From Paenibacillus ginsengarvi (lineage in GTDB: Bacteria; Bacillota; Bacilli; Paenibacillales; NBRC-103111): a stretch of DNA of 64,000 nt. Positions 40,301 to 55,300 of the stretch are shown piece after piece. The stretch is from positions 1 to 64,000 of the forward strand of contig NZ_RBAH01000035.1 of NCBI RefSeq assembly GCF_003626695.1. The letters are read 5' to 3'. Position 1 is the stretch's first letter, and every line of letters begins with the position of its first letter. The notes beneath the pieces are model-generated. The model was not told the origin of the DNA and ran no database searches. It worked only from the letters and a program-made list of their open reading frames with translations. Position numbers and translations under genes: made by a program.

Positions 40301-43300
40301 TATCAAAAGCGCTCTGAATCTTGACGAGTTTCGTTATGAGGGCGTAGTTCCCCGATACCATACAGCCGAACAGATGGCCGGGTTTCTGCTGGAGCTGTAC
40401 GATAGTGACAAAATAGTTGGCATTGTGAATGGCGCGACGTATGACTTTGAACTAAGAGATCCGATTTATCCGTATGTGGGGAGAAGAAGGTAGTTTCCGG
40501 CACGTAATGGCGACGAATAGAGCAATCGAAAAGAAATCGGGGCACCTTCATTATGCTAAGATATGGTTATTGCAAAACTTTTGAAAAGGTGGTTGTGTGA
40601 TGAATACTCCGATTTCTCGAGGCCGTCTGTGGACGGGGCGAATCTTAAGCGGAATCGCCGTGCTGTTCATGCTGTTCGACAGTATATCCAAATTGCTGAA
40701 AGTGTCGCAGTCCGTGGAGGGATCGATCGCTCTTGGGTATGCCGAGCACCATGTGCTCATTATCGGCATACTCGGCCTGGTCTCGACGATTGTGTATGCG
40801 TTTCCCCGAACGGCGCCGCTTGGCGCGATTCTGCTTACCGGCTATTTCGGCGGGGCGATCGCGACGCAAATTCGGATGGATGCTCCGCTGTTTTCCAATG
40901 TGCTGTTTTCGGTTTATTTGGCTATTTTCGTTTGGGGTGGGATTTGGCTCCGAGACGATAGAGTGCGGAGATTGTTTTCGCTTTAGAGGCCGGCGGGGCA
41001 ACCGCTCGATTTTCCATAACGGAATCGTTTTCCGCTAATGGATCATTTCCCGGTTATTTCCCATGGTTAGCGGAATCCGTTTCCGCTATATGTTCCATTT
41101 TCCTCTCCGAAGCTGCCTTTTGCGTCGATAGCGGTATTCCGTTCCGCTAATGGGTTCGGCTCGCGTTATTGTCTTGGATTAACGGATATTTTTTCCGTAA
41201 AAAAAGTTGCCTTCTATCAGAAAGCTAAGGATACACGTTCTTGATCCCGGATCAAGGGCATGTATCCTTTTCTGCGTGCAGATGGACAAGTCCCACCACG
41301 AGTTGTTCCTGTATAAAGACAATATCCGAAAAAAGATGTCCGCTTAGCTTGTTGTTGCTCATCACTATCTTCCGCTACACTTGTTTTAACGTACTCGCGA
41401 AAGAGACCAATCCAACTTTGTGAAACCGAAAACGTCCGCGTGTACCGTAATACGAGGAGGTGACGAAACATCGCCCATTTCTGCATCAGGTGCTGCTCTG
41501 CGCAGTATTTCCGCTTAATTCCAAGGATCGATAATCCGAGGGGGTCATGCCGGTCTTTTGTTGAAACAGGTAGCAGAAGTATTGAGTCGACGAGTAGCCG
41601 ACATCGCCAGCGATCCGCTCGATGGAAAGCCCGCTCGTCCGCAGCAAGTCTTTGGCAACTTCTACCCGCGTATTCATGAGCTTGTCCTTAAAAGACGTAT
41701 TAAAATACTTCTTGAGCAGCCGCTGCGTTTGCTTCGTGCTCAAGTTGAGCCTGGCCGCCAGCATCTCGAGTGTTAATTCTTGCTGGCAATTGGTAAAAAA
41801 CAGATCAATCTGAGGTGACCATTGATCGTACCTTTCTTTGTGGGGCATCGTGTACGTGCCGCTCGTGTTACGTTCCGTCTGAATGGCTCTCACAAGCTCG
41901 ATGATGATTTGGGCAAACAGGCTAAGTACTTTAGTGTAGGAGCCTACCGAGGGCGATTCGATTTCCGATCGTATTTCGGCCAGCATGCGGAACATGGCGC
42001 GATTACGAATGGAATCGGTTAGCTGGCAGTAAGTCAGCCGGGACAGCGCAGCCTTGATCTGTTCAGCCTCTTCTTGCGGAAAACCAGGGTCGAGCGTCGG
42101 AACTTCCTGAAAGGTGAAGCGAATGGTCGAGCGCTCCCCCGGAACAATGGGGTCCGGCTTAAACGAATGGAAGATATGTTGTCCGATGATATGGATGGAA
42201 CCGCTTTCGAGGTGATGTTCGCGATCTTTCATAACGAGCGTCCCGATGCCGGAATCGATGAATTGCATCTCGATCACCGCATGATTATGCTTCTTGTTGC
42301 TGACAATCTTCATCGGGTAAATGTTGCCGTCGAGCAATATATCGAACAGCAGCGAGCCGAATCGGACTTTGATGTTCAACTGATCCCAAGCGACAGGAGT
42401 AGTCTGAATTTGCGGATTCGTCACATGAGCTCCTCCTATACGATCAAGTTCGCGGTATAAATTGTCCCCATTGTAACACAGGAAGAGAGCAATTCGTCAA
42501 TATCCGGCGCAGTCTGCATTTGGATTGGCGCGGCCTGCCGAACATTCTACGAAAAGGAATGGTTAAACTGAGAAAAACAAAAACGTACAAACTTTGGACT
42601 TTCGGCGCCGTTACGCTTGCAACTCTTGCTCTTGCAGCGGGCTGCAGCAACAAAGGAACGACAACGGACGCAGGAAACAACAAAGCCGAGGCGGAAAAAG
42701 CATCTGCGGTAGAACAACAGTCGTCGGAACCGGTCGAGCTCGTCTTTTACTCCCAGAACGGGTCATCGGAGGCTTTTTTCAACGAAGTTTACGGGGACAA
42801 AATTAGAAAAAAATTTCCGAACTATACGATCAAGTACATTCAGCGCACAGGTCCGGGAACGTTGCTGGCAGATATGGTTTCCAGCAAAACCCATTTCGAC
42901 TTTTATTTCAACTCCGTCTATGGATTTTTGTACGAAGTGTTACCCGTTGAAATTCAGTACGATATGACCGATTTGGCCAAAAAGCACGGTGTCGATTTGA
43001 GCAAACTCGAACCGGCGGCGATCGAAGGGTTCAGAAACGATGTGGGTGGCAAGCTGTTTGCGCTACCGATTCATCAGGACGTTTTGGTCACGCTGTACCA
43101 CAAAGATCTATTCGATAAATTCGGAATTCCACATTTGAAAGACGGGATGACATGGGACGATTTGTATGCTGTATCGAAACGGATTACGAGAAACGAGGGG
43201 GGCGTAAACTATGTCGGGTACGCGCCAATGATCGATTATTTGGTTCGGATGAACCCCTACTCGATTCCGAACCTCGACAAAGACACGTTGAAGCCGACGA

Positions 43301-46300
43301 TCAATACGGATGCAAAATGGAAAACATTTTTCGAAAAGCTGATCGTACCGCCGGGCGAGGTGGCCGGAGCGGCCCGAGGCGAACTGCCGAAGGATGCCGT
43401 CCAAGTTCTCGAGAAATTTATTGCCGGGCAACAAGCGATGGTCGTCTATATTCCACAGGTCGTCAAAAGCTGGGCGGACCGGTTTAAGCAGGTAAAGTTC
43501 GATTTTGTTTCCGCTCCGACGCTGCCGGATCGGAAAGGAGTAGGGTCGATGCCGTATCCGGTCTATCTCGGGATTACGCAGATGGCCAAAAATAAAGATG
43601 CGGCGATGGAAGTGCTGAAATTTTTAATATCGGACGAAGCGCAGACCGATTTGGCGAAAAAGGGGCTAATGCCGGTCGTGAAAAGCGACAGCGTCAAGAA
43701 AGCGTACGGAACGGACACCGGGTTTCAAAACCTCAACTGGGGCGCAGCATTTTATAACCAAGCGGCGCCGGTTCCGTACAAAGGCCCGATGGACGGAATG
43801 GTAGGGGACATCTATCGAAAGTACGCCTACGAGGTCATGTTCGGCACAACCGATATGAACACGGCGCTTCGCAAGGCAGAAGAAGAAACGATAAAGCAGG
43901 TGGAAGATTTCCGCGCCAAAGTCAATCCGAACGTATTCAAGTAACCTTTGATGAATGTAAATATTGATCCGTACCTAACTCCCAAATCTATGAAAAGGCG
44001 GTTTCACCATGTTCCAGTTCAAAACGATAGGGGTCGCATCCAAACAACCGGTCTTATTCGCAATGGACGATTATTACTTTCCGCTGAAAAGCAACGTTTG
44101 CCATTATTTGAGCAAACCGGAAATTATCAAGCAGCCTGTTTTGACCCGATCGGAACGCGAAGACGCTCCTGATTCGTTAGCTGCCCACTTTTATGGAACG
44201 GTGTTGTACGACGAAGGGAAATACCGGATGTGGTATCTCGGTATGTCGCTCGGCCTTAATCCGGATATGCCTGCCCAAGAGCTTGAGCTGCACCGGAAAA
44301 AAACGAACGCATCGCTCGGAGGCATTATGTCAGGGCCGATCTGTTATGCGGAAAGCGATAACGGAATCGACTGGGTTAAGCCGAATCTCGGTCAGCTGCT
44401 CTATAAAGGAAACCGGAATAATAACGGAATCGATTTGCCGGATGCGTTCGTCCAATTGCCGACCGTTATCAAAGACGAGGACGATCCCGATCCGAACCGG
44501 CGCTATAAAATGGTATATACGTATATCTATGACAACGGCAATATCGGACGTTCACATACGTCACGCACGGCTACGAGCCCGGACGGCATTCATTGGACAG
44601 CCGGCAAGTATGGGATGACTGAAGAAGCGTTAGAGCACTCGTCATTATATAAAGTGAATGGACTTTATGTCATTAACGGTCAAGCGTTAAGCGGCAAACG
44701 GAGAAGCGAGGGCGGCGCTGAGTTAGGGAGACAGGCCACCGCATGGATTTCAACGGACTTCGATAACTGGTTAAAGGAAGGCATCGATTCTTTCCGGCTT
44801 CTCGAAAATCAAGCCCCTTCCGAACGCGGAACACGGAAAAATTACGATCAGGTGCACCTCGGCGTGGCTCCGATCGTGTATGACAATGTGTCGGTAGGCT
44901 TGTACGGTTTGTGGCATCACTGCGAGAAGCCGTTTATGGATACGTCGTGCGATTTGGGCCTCGTTATTAGCAACGACGGGCTGCTGTTCCGGGAACCGGT
45001 GAAGGGACATGTGTATATCAGCCAGCAAGAGAGCTGCGCCACCCCGGTGCCGGGCAAGCATTATCATACGAATTTGTGTCAATCCAACGGGATATTGAAC
45101 GTAGGCGACGAGACGCGGATCTATCACGGGAGATGGCGGAATGCGTGGGTTCCGGAAGGAGTGACGGACGATTATTCCGGAGAAGTCGGGCTTGCGATAT
45201 TGCCGCGCGACCGCTGGGGGGCGATCGGATTAAATCCGAACCAGAAGGAAGGCTCGCTGTTGTCCATACCGATCACATTTCCGGAAGGAGACTTCTCGCT
45301 CGCGATCAATGCCGATGGAGCCGAAGGAATACGCGTCGAGTTCACCGACGAGCATTTCCGTACGATTCCTGAGTTTTCGGGCGAGAACAGCGGCATCGTA
45401 TCCAAGGACGGCTTGAATCAAATCGTCGAATGGCCGGCGAATCAACTGCTCAAGCTGGCCGGGAAGACGGTGCGGATGCGATTGAAGCTGGAGAAAAAGA
45501 ACCAGATTGATCCCAGAGTATATGCCGTATACCTTGTGAAATAGTACATCTCTGCCATCTGTGGCTCTGAAAGCTGGCATTACTAGCCGCCGTTTCGCAT
45601 CACCCGGCTGGCTTCGGAGCTGCAACATTGTAGATCATGTTCAGCACGATCTACTAATCATGAAAAATGGAGGTCACGCATGTTCCAGTTCAAAACGATA
45701 GGGGTCGCATCCAAACAACCGGTCTTATTCGCAATGGACGATTATTACTTTCCGCTGAAAAGCAACGTTTGCCATTATTTGAGCAAACCGGAAATTATCG
45801 AGCAGCCTGTTTTGACCCGATCGGATCGTGTTGACGCTCCCGATTCGTTAGCCGCCCACTTTTACGGAACGGTGTTGTACGACGAAGGGAAATACCGGAT
45901 GTGGTATCTCGGGATGTCGCTCGGCCTTAATCCGGATATGCCTGCCCAAGAGCTTGAATTGCACCGTAAAAAAACGAACGGGTCGCTCGGAGGCATTATG
46001 TCTGGACCGATCTGTTATGCGGAAAGCGATAACGGAATCGACTGGGTTAAGCCGAATCTCGGTCAGCTGCTCTATAAAGGAAACCGGAATAATAACGGAA
46101 TCGATTTGCCGGATGCGTTCGTTCATTCACCGACCGTTATCAAAGACGAGGACGATCCCGATCCGAAGCGGCGCTACAAAATGGTATATACGCATATATA
46201 CAATACGGAATTCAACGGCGGATTCCAAACTGCGCGCGTTGCGACAAGTCCCGACGGCATCCATTGGACGGCGGGGGCGAGAGGACCGATTCCCGAGTTT

Positions 46301-49300
46301 GTCGAGCATGCCTCCTTTTACAAATATAACGGGCTTTACGTTTTGAACGGCCAATGTTTATGCGGCTTCCGCAGAAGCGAAGGCGGCGCCGCAACGGGAA
46401 GACAAGGGACGGCGTGGATTTCAACCGACTTTGACAACTGGATGAAGGAAAGCGCGGATTCGTTCTGGCTCGCGGATCCTCACGATCCGACCCAAAGAGG
46501 GACGTACTTTGCTTACGATCAAGTTCATCTAGGTACGGCGCCGATCGTTTACGACAACGTCGCCGTCGGGCTGTACGGGTTGTGGCATCATCAGCAAAAT
46601 CCATTTAAAGAAACATCTTGCGATTTCGGCCTGTTGATCAGCAATGACGGATTGACGTTTCGCGAGCCGGTGAAAGGACATGTGTATATCAGCTCGCAGG
46701 AATCGCACGCGACCCCCGTGCCCGGCAAAGAATTGAAAACGAATTTGTGCCAGTCGAACGGCATTATTAATGTCGGCGACGAGACGCGGATCTATCATGG
46801 CAGATGGCGGAATGCGTGGGTTCCGGAAGGAGTGACGGACGACTATTCTGGAGAGGTCGGGCTTGCGATATTGCCGCGCGATCGCTGGGGAGCAATCGGA
46901 TTAAATCCGAACCAGAAGGAGGGCTCGCTGTTGTCCATACCGATTACGTTTCCGGAAAGAGACTTCTCTCTCGCGATCAATGCCGATGGAGCCGAAGGAA
47001 TACGCGTCGAGTTCACTGACGAGCATTTCCGTACGATTCCCGAGTTTTCGGGCGAGAACAGCGGCATCGTATCCAAGGACGGCTTGGATCAAATCGTCGA
47101 ATGGCCGACGAATCAACTGCTCAAGCTGGCCGGGAAAACGGTCCGGATGCGCTTGAAGCTGGAGAAAAAGGATCAGGTTGATCCCAGAGTGTATGCCGTA
47201 TACCTTGTGAAATAGTTTGGAGCGAAAACGATGAATGATAAGCACGAAGAACGCCTATCCGAGCACTGGGTTCAAAGCTGCGGCGAAAGCCTGAAATATG
47301 TGCTGAGAAGTCCAAACAATGCCCGCTTACATGAAAAGCCGCTCCTGCTCATTACGGTCGGGGCGGACTGGAAAACGCCTTTGTTGACTAAGCCATATCG
47401 CACTACAGCCGACGGCTTTCTAGCCAACGGCCACTATGCGCTAAGCTTCGATATCCCTTGTCACGGGGAGCGCGTCGAGCCTTACGGGGAAGGCATTAAC
47501 GGGTTTCGTAACGCCTGGCAAGCCGGTGACGATCCATTCGAACGATTCGTACGCGACGCCACCGCAGTCATCGACGACTGTATTCGTTTGGGCTTTGCGT
47601 TCCCCGGCAAAATTGTCATTTGCGGAGCTTCCAGGGGTGCGTACTTGGCTTTCCGGCTGCTCGTAGCCGACTCGCGAGTCGCTTGCGCGGCGGGATTCGC
47701 CCCGGTAACCGACTGGCGTGCTTTGAACGAATTCGATTCGATTAAGGAGAGGCCTGACGTGGAGGCGCTCAAGCTCCACAACTATGTTGACCGCTTGAGC
47801 GGGAAACGATTGTTTATCGGGATCGGCAACGACGACAGTCGCGTCAGCACATTAAGCTGCTGCAAGCTGTACACCGAGTTGACCGAACATAATTTGTCGC
47901 GCGGCTACCCCGAGTCGTTGGTCGAGTTTTATTGTACGGACGATCGCGGCCATACGATGGGCGATTACTGGTACGACAAAGGAACAACATTTTTGTTGAA
48001 TGGGTAAATAAACGTAAGGGGTCCCCAAAAATAGCAAATAGATGAGGCTTTTGGGGGACCGGCGAGGGAGATTTCAATGCTAAATATCGTAATCGATATG
48101 CCGGTAGACGACGAAAAGCTGCAGCAGCTTCAAAGCTTGCCCGGCGTACATGTTACAAAGATCGATCCGCGCGAAAAGCCGGAGCGTTTGCCAGACGAAC
48201 TGGCGAAAAAGGTAAACGTGTTGTTTTGCACGTTTCCGCCAACCAACATAAACGATTGCACCGCGCTTCGTATGATCCAGATCAGCTCCGTCGGTTATAA
48301 CCAGATCGTCAATATCGGTTTGCAGGAAAGAGGCGTGCAGGCATGCAACGCGCAGGGCGTGTTCGACGTTCCGATCGCAGAATGGAATATCGCGATGATA
48401 TTCCAACTTGCGCGAGATATGCGCGGGATGTTTCGCAACCAGGAGCACAAAATATGGGACCGCTCGGCAAAGTTTCAGACGGAAATACGCGGCATGAACA
48501 TTGGACTCTGGGGCTATGGCGGAATCGGACGAGAGACGGCACGCCTGGCGAAGGCGATGGGCATGTATGTTCAGACGCTCGTGCGGGATCGTGTCAAGGA
48601 GCGCGGCCATACGTACTGCGTGTCCGGTACCGGCGACCCGCAAGGCGCGCTTCCGGACCGGGTATTCATTAGCGGTCAGGAGACGGAGTTTCTGCGCGAT
48701 TTGGATGCGCTGATCGTGGCCGTCCCTTTAACCCAGCAGACGGAAGGCATGATCGGGGAGAAGGAGCTGCGGGCGCTGCCGCCGCATGCTTTCGTCCTCA
48801 ATCCGTCCCGCGGGCCGATCATCCGCGAGGAAGCTTTGCTTCGGGCGCTGCGCGAGCAATGGATCGCCGGCGCCGCATTGGATACGCACTACCATTACCC
48901 GATGCCGCCGGAACATCCGCTATGGGATTTTCCGAATGTGATTATGACGCCGCACATTTCTGGGTCGTCGCAAAGCACGCATTTTAAAAGACGTATATGG
49001 TCGATTTTTATAGAAAATGTTCGCCGGCATATGGACGGGGATCCGTTATGGAACGAATTGTCGCCAAGCCAGCTGGCGGGGCAGTAACGCCGTAGAGAGG
49101 AGCGCAAGCGATATGAAAATTATCGATGTCCGTACGGTTTTGCTGACAGGACCGTGCACGAACGATCCATTTTTAAGCGAGTCGCGCAAGCTGCGCAGCG
49201 CCGCATTTATTGAAGTGATTACCGATACGGAGCTGGTCGGCATCGGCGAGACTTACATCGGCTACTTTTTTCCGGAAAGCGTGCCGACGATCGTCGATTT

Positions 49301-52300
49301 TTTCAAACCGATTTTGCTCGGACAATCGGTCGATAACATCGCCGAGCTGTGGCAGCGCATGTACCATAGCGGCAACTTTTGGTGCAGAGTCGGCATGGGT
49401 CTTTCCGTACTGAACGGTATCGAAGCCGCGCTTTGGGATTTGAAGGGGAAAATGTACGGGCTGCCGGTCTACGAATTGCTCGGCGGAAGAAAGCACAACC
49501 GTCTCCCATGTTATGCCACAGGAGGTCCGAGCAACTATCCGAAGGAGAAGCTGGCGGCGAAGCTGGATCATTATTTATCGCTTGGCTTCAACGGGGTGAA
49601 GCTGGGCGCGGGATGTCTCGATACGAGCCGAGGCGGCTGGCATATGCCGAGGTCGAAAGGGGAAATCGCCGAATTCGAAGCCGATAAGCTGGAATTCGTC
49701 CGTAAGCACGTCGGGGGCGACGTCCACCTTATGCTCGACGGTCATATGGGAAACAGCCCGACCCATACGTGGGATCTTGACACGGCCGTTACGGTGCTGC
49801 AGGCGCTCGAACCTTACGATCTGTTGTTTTTCGAAGAGCCGCTTCATTATACGGACGCTGCGGGTTATGCGGAGCTGCGCAAAAAAACGACGATTCCGAT
49901 CGCAGGCGGCGAATGTTTGACCGGTAGCTGCGAATGGAAAATGTTTGATGACCTGAACTGTTTTGATGTCGGGCAGCCGGATGCCGCCTTCACCGGCGGA
50001 CTCGGCGAATTTATGAAAGTGGCGGCGATGCTGGAAGGAAGCGGACGCAAAATTGCGACCCATGCTTGGGGGGCGGGTGGCTGCCTGATGCAAAACATTC
50101 ATTGCGGCTTCGCAAGCGGCAATACGCTCATCTTGGAAATTCCGCCAGATTTCGCAGGACTTCATAGCGACATTGTCCGCGATTCGTTCAGGATGGAAGG
50201 CGGCTACATATGGCCTCCGGAGGGATCCGGCCTTGGCATTGTACTGACCGATGAGATTAAACATAAATATTCGTTCGTTCCGGGAAGCGGCGAATTTAAT
50301 TCGGTTCCCGGGAAAGTGTTGACGACGTAAGCCAATTATACGACACACATTAAGGGAGAGAAGCTGCATGATTACAGATTCGTTACTGCATATCGGACAA
50401 TATTCGAGCGTGAGCTTCAGATTGAAGCTGGCTGCGCAATTTCTCGAAACTCATGATTGCAAAACATTGGAACCGGGCAAATACGAAATAGACGGCGATC
50501 GCGTGTATGCGCTTGTTCAGCATTACGAAACGAAGTCGAAGGAGAAAGGGCTATGGGAAGCGCATCGGCAATATTTGGACGTGCAATATATGGCGGAAGG
50601 CAGCGAGATGCTGGGCTATATCCCGATCGATCGGACGGAAGTGACTCGCCCCTATGACAAAGACGGCGATTATGCGTTGTTCGCGGCAGCGGGCGATTTT
50701 TTCACGCTCCGGGAAGGGCACTTCGCGTTGTTCGCCCCGCATGATGTGCATATGCCCTGCATTCAGCTTGAAACGGCTCAATCCGTTAAAAAAATCGTGA
50801 TCAAGGTGTTGATCGAACCGTGAGGGAGAGGGCGGCGAAGCCGAAGCGAAAGGCATATACCGTCGTCGCCTATGGCGACAGTTGGACTTACGGAAGCGTC
50901 GCGAACGGCTGGCATGAGGCGAAAGAAGCCGGGTACGATTGGGAGCTCATTCACGGCTCCTGGTTTTCTCAACTAAGACGATGGCTTATGCAAATGGATC
51001 CGGAAACGGTCATATACAATCAAGGGATGCCGGGTTGGAAAAGCTACCAAGGGCGAGATCATTTCGAACGACGAGTCGCGGCGCTCGATCCGGATTTGCT
51101 TATTCTCAATTTCGCCATTAACGACTGGACGAACAAAATTCCGTTACACATTTACAAAACGGCGATGGATCAGATCATGCTGGAAGCGAAGCGGATTGGA
51201 TGCCAATGTGTCGTATGGACGAGCGGACCAGTCGCGGCGGCAAGCGAAAAAAGCTACGGATTCGAGAGCCCGATGCAGGATAGCTCGTTTCCCCATCGTT
51301 TTGAGGAATATAACGATACGCTGCGAAACTTGGCGGCTGAGCATCGTGTTATCCTCGCGGATGCTGAACGCGTCATTCGTAGATTATGGGAAAGTGGAAC
51401 GGAAATATCCGGTTGGTTTTATGACGCAATACACTTTACGCAACAAGGGCATGATACGATTTTTCAATGTTTGCGGGACGCTTTGGCGCTTGATAGACGA
51501 GTGAACAAAAAAGGAAGACGGATAGCAGAAAAATGAAACCGATTTGCGGGCCTATTCGTCCGGAATTATCGACCGGTATCGGTCAGTGTGCGACCCGTGA
51601 GTTCGTTTCCATTAATTTTCCCACTATAACGATAGGGAGAGTATGAAATGAAAAATCGAATCTATTCCGGGGAAAAGGCTAATATAAATCAACGGGAGGA
51701 GTTGGAGCGTTCGGGACAAATACCGGCTGAGCCGAAGACGCTCAGCCGCCGCAAGCTGCTTGCCTCGATGGGCATGGCCGGTGTGGCGATGGCGGTGACG
51801 GGCTCGCTTGGGGCGGCGAGCGAGCGGGACCTGCCCGGAAAGGCTATAGGCAGTGTTCCTCCATTTTTAGATGAATTGAATGAAACCGTAATCAGATCCG
51901 TTAATTCTATATCTGCATTAATTCAGCAATCAGATAGGTTCGATGGTCAAATATTTGAAGTTGTTTCCTTTCATGCTGATCAAAAGATTGGCGGCGATTT
52001 ATTCATGTGGTCCGCAACGATAGACAAATCATTGCATGACGGCGGCTATATTATCGACCCCAATATTCCTTTTCCTGGTATCACTGTATTTAACACTTAC
52101 TACACCGCACTAAATACTGGCGGCGGCGTATTTGTTCGCTTGAACAACGAGAGCCATGTTGATGCTGAAAACTACGGCGCCATTCCGCTAACGTCAATGG
52201 TTTGGAACTGTGCAGCCATTCAACAAGCGCTACACAAAGCAGCGGCATTTACAACGCCCAAACAGGTGCATGTAGGTGTTGGTGTATATCAAACAACAAA

Positions 52301-55300
52301 TCCTATCATCATTTCGACATACCCTAATTACGGCAATACTATTCGCGTACCTCAGTTAATCGGGGCAGGGCGTTTAAACACCGAAATATGGAAGGTTGCA
52401 AACAGCACAATTCCAAGCGGTATTTATCGCGCTGGCGACAATATTGACGCCGTAATCTTTGCATCCGGACGTTTAGATAACGCCTCTGAAAACTTGATGG
52501 GCGAGGTCGTAAAAGGCTTTCAACTCATGCGCATTAGTGTGGCAAAATGGCAGGGGTACGGATATTTCAGTTATAAGTCGATTTACGGCGAGCGTACGGA
52601 TTTGAACTGCATTCAATGCAATATCGGGTACTGGCAGGATGATTGCTGGATGAGTCAAGTCAATAACATTAAGGCTACCAACTCGATTACAACCGCAATT
52701 GCTATTCGTGGCGGCACGTCTGTCACCGGCCGGAATCTATATGCGGACACTTGTCAAGGCGTTGGCTTTGATTTAACAAACTTAACGTACAGCGACCTCG
52801 GTATTCACGCCGATCTTTGTGGCGGCGGCAGCGTAAATGGTACTTATGCAATCAAATGTGATCGCACGATTGGTACAAGATTATTGGCGTCCACAGAATT
52901 TCACAAGGGGACAGAGTTCTACTTTAAATCATGTGAGGGCTTAATCATCACCGGCCGCAGCTACGGAACGGCGGCTATAGCAACCGGTGTTATTCCTAAA
53001 ATCGAAGCTTCCGCATCATCCGTTTTATTTGAGGGGTACAGTTGGAGAAATTCACTTAATCAGCTATCGCAAGCGGAAGCCGACAAATACAAGCTTTTAA
53101 CAAAAGATGCGGTTGGCACGAATATTGCCTTCAGAGCATGCATGATGTCCCCTGCATACAAAGATTTCCCCGTCTATGTTGCTGATTTTAGATTTATGGG
53201 TGATTTGCAATATAGCACCTATTCAGAAATCAATCGTGTAATTTCGTCACAAGTTAAATTGCAGAATGGTTCGTTCAAAAAGCTGGCGTATGTTGGAGAT
53301 ACGGCGCGGATTAAGATTGTTTCCGCCATTTGCACGGATACGGCTCATGACCGAATGTATATTTTCCCCGATATAGGGATAGCAAAAGCGTCAATATCCG
53401 CGAACAGCGCGAGCCCGACTAAATTGAGTACAAGTCTGTACATCAATGGAGTCGTTGACAGCGCAGATGGCGGTGTTACCGAATCGCAACGCTATGCACT
53501 TTACGGCTATGTTGACGCAAACGGCTGGTTGCTTGTAACTGTGCAAACAGCTGGCAATAACCTTGAGTTTGGTTTTGTGGTTAATAAATAGCGGGAACGT
53601 GCGAAAACCACATTCGCAGCGGTTTTCTTGCGACGGCAAACGGGGAGGAGGAACATGGATGGAACAGCCTGCGTTCTATATTCGCAGCTCGATCGGAACA
53701 TACAATGAAGACTGGTACGATGTCGGCTTTCACCATAACTCGACACTGGAAATCGAAATTGTGCTGGAGGGCCGCGGTTTATTCGAATGGCCGGAACGCA
53801 AAGTTTTCGTCGAAGCCGGCCAAATCGTCGTAATTCCGCCTGGCATCCTTCACCGCTTTGCCGCCGTAACGAAAATCCGCCTCGGGGTGCTTCATTTGCA
53901 GCATATGCCTCCTGCTCTGGAGGAAGCGGCGGGACAGCTGGCGTGCGGATTCGGACAACCTCGCATTTATGCAATGTCCCGAATCGACAGCGACCGGTTT
54001 TTGAAACTTTTTCGCGAGTGGCTCCATGTCCTCGCCTCGCCGCTCAAAAATTCGCAGCGAACGCTCGTCGTGTGGGCCGAGCTGATGTTGATGTACTTGC
54101 ATGAGCATGCTCAGACGGATTTGCAAGCGATGGCAGTTGCGAAGGCAGCCGACTTTCTTCGCGATTCTCTGCGTGAGAATGTCCAGATGATCGATTTAGC
54201 GGAGCTGACCGGACTAACGGTTGCCGGCTTTCGCCGTGCGTTCGAGAAAATATACGGCATGAGTCCCAAGCAGTACCAGCAGCAATGCCGATTGGAGGAA
54301 TCGAAATGGCTGCTTAGCGCGACAAACAAAGACATGATCGAAATCGCCGAACAGGTTGGGTTCCACCGGCTGCATTCCTTCTCTCTATGGTTCAAAAGCA
54401 TGGAAGGCACCTCCCCTTCCTTTTGGAGAAATAGTCAAAACTCGCACTTGATCAAGGATCAATCTCCCCATTGCTGACCATCTCCGCGCCCCAGTAGAAT
54501 ACCACACTACTGACTGTGGCCAAGAATGTGACATCGAGCGGCTTGTGGCTACCGATTCGGTATAGGCGAACGACTGCTTGTCATGGGGAATGATTGGAAA
54601 GATAGTCGTCATCGTATTCAAATAGCAGGAAAGCGGTGGACTTGTAATGAGAAGAAGTAAAGATGTCGCACAAATCGGCTCCAGAGTCGAGATGTTTATT
54701 GACCACTGGTTGATCGATGAGCAGCAAGGGATCGAACTGCGGGTGACACCGCCCGAGCGGCGCGAAGTTGTGCTGAAGCTCGATAAGCGGTGGGAAGGAA
54801 AAGCCGCTTGTTACTTCACCGTCATTCAGGATGAGGGGAAAATCCGGCTTTACTACCGGGGAAACGCGCCCACGGACGATCACGATGACCAACAGGCGAC
54901 ATGTTATGCGGAAAGCGAGGACGGCATCCATTTTGAGAGGCCGGTTCTCGGACTATACGAGTATGAAGGCTCGAGCAGCAACAACATCGTATGGCGCGGT
55001 CTAGAATCGCATAACTTTGCGCCGATGAAAGACGCTTCGCCGTCAGCAGCCAAGGAATCCTTGTTCAAGGCCGTGGGCGGTGTTGCTCCGAGAGGAACGC
55101 CATGGGAAGAAGGAATGCTCAATGCTTTGCATTCACCGGATGGCATCCACTGGTCGAAAATGGAGGCGAACCCGGTCATCACCGACCAGCCATTCGACTC
55201 GCACAATGTCGTTTTATGGGACCCGAACTTAAGCGCTTACCGCTGTTATGCGCGATATTGGGCGGACCGTAAAGTTCGGGCCGTTCATAGCTCGATCTCC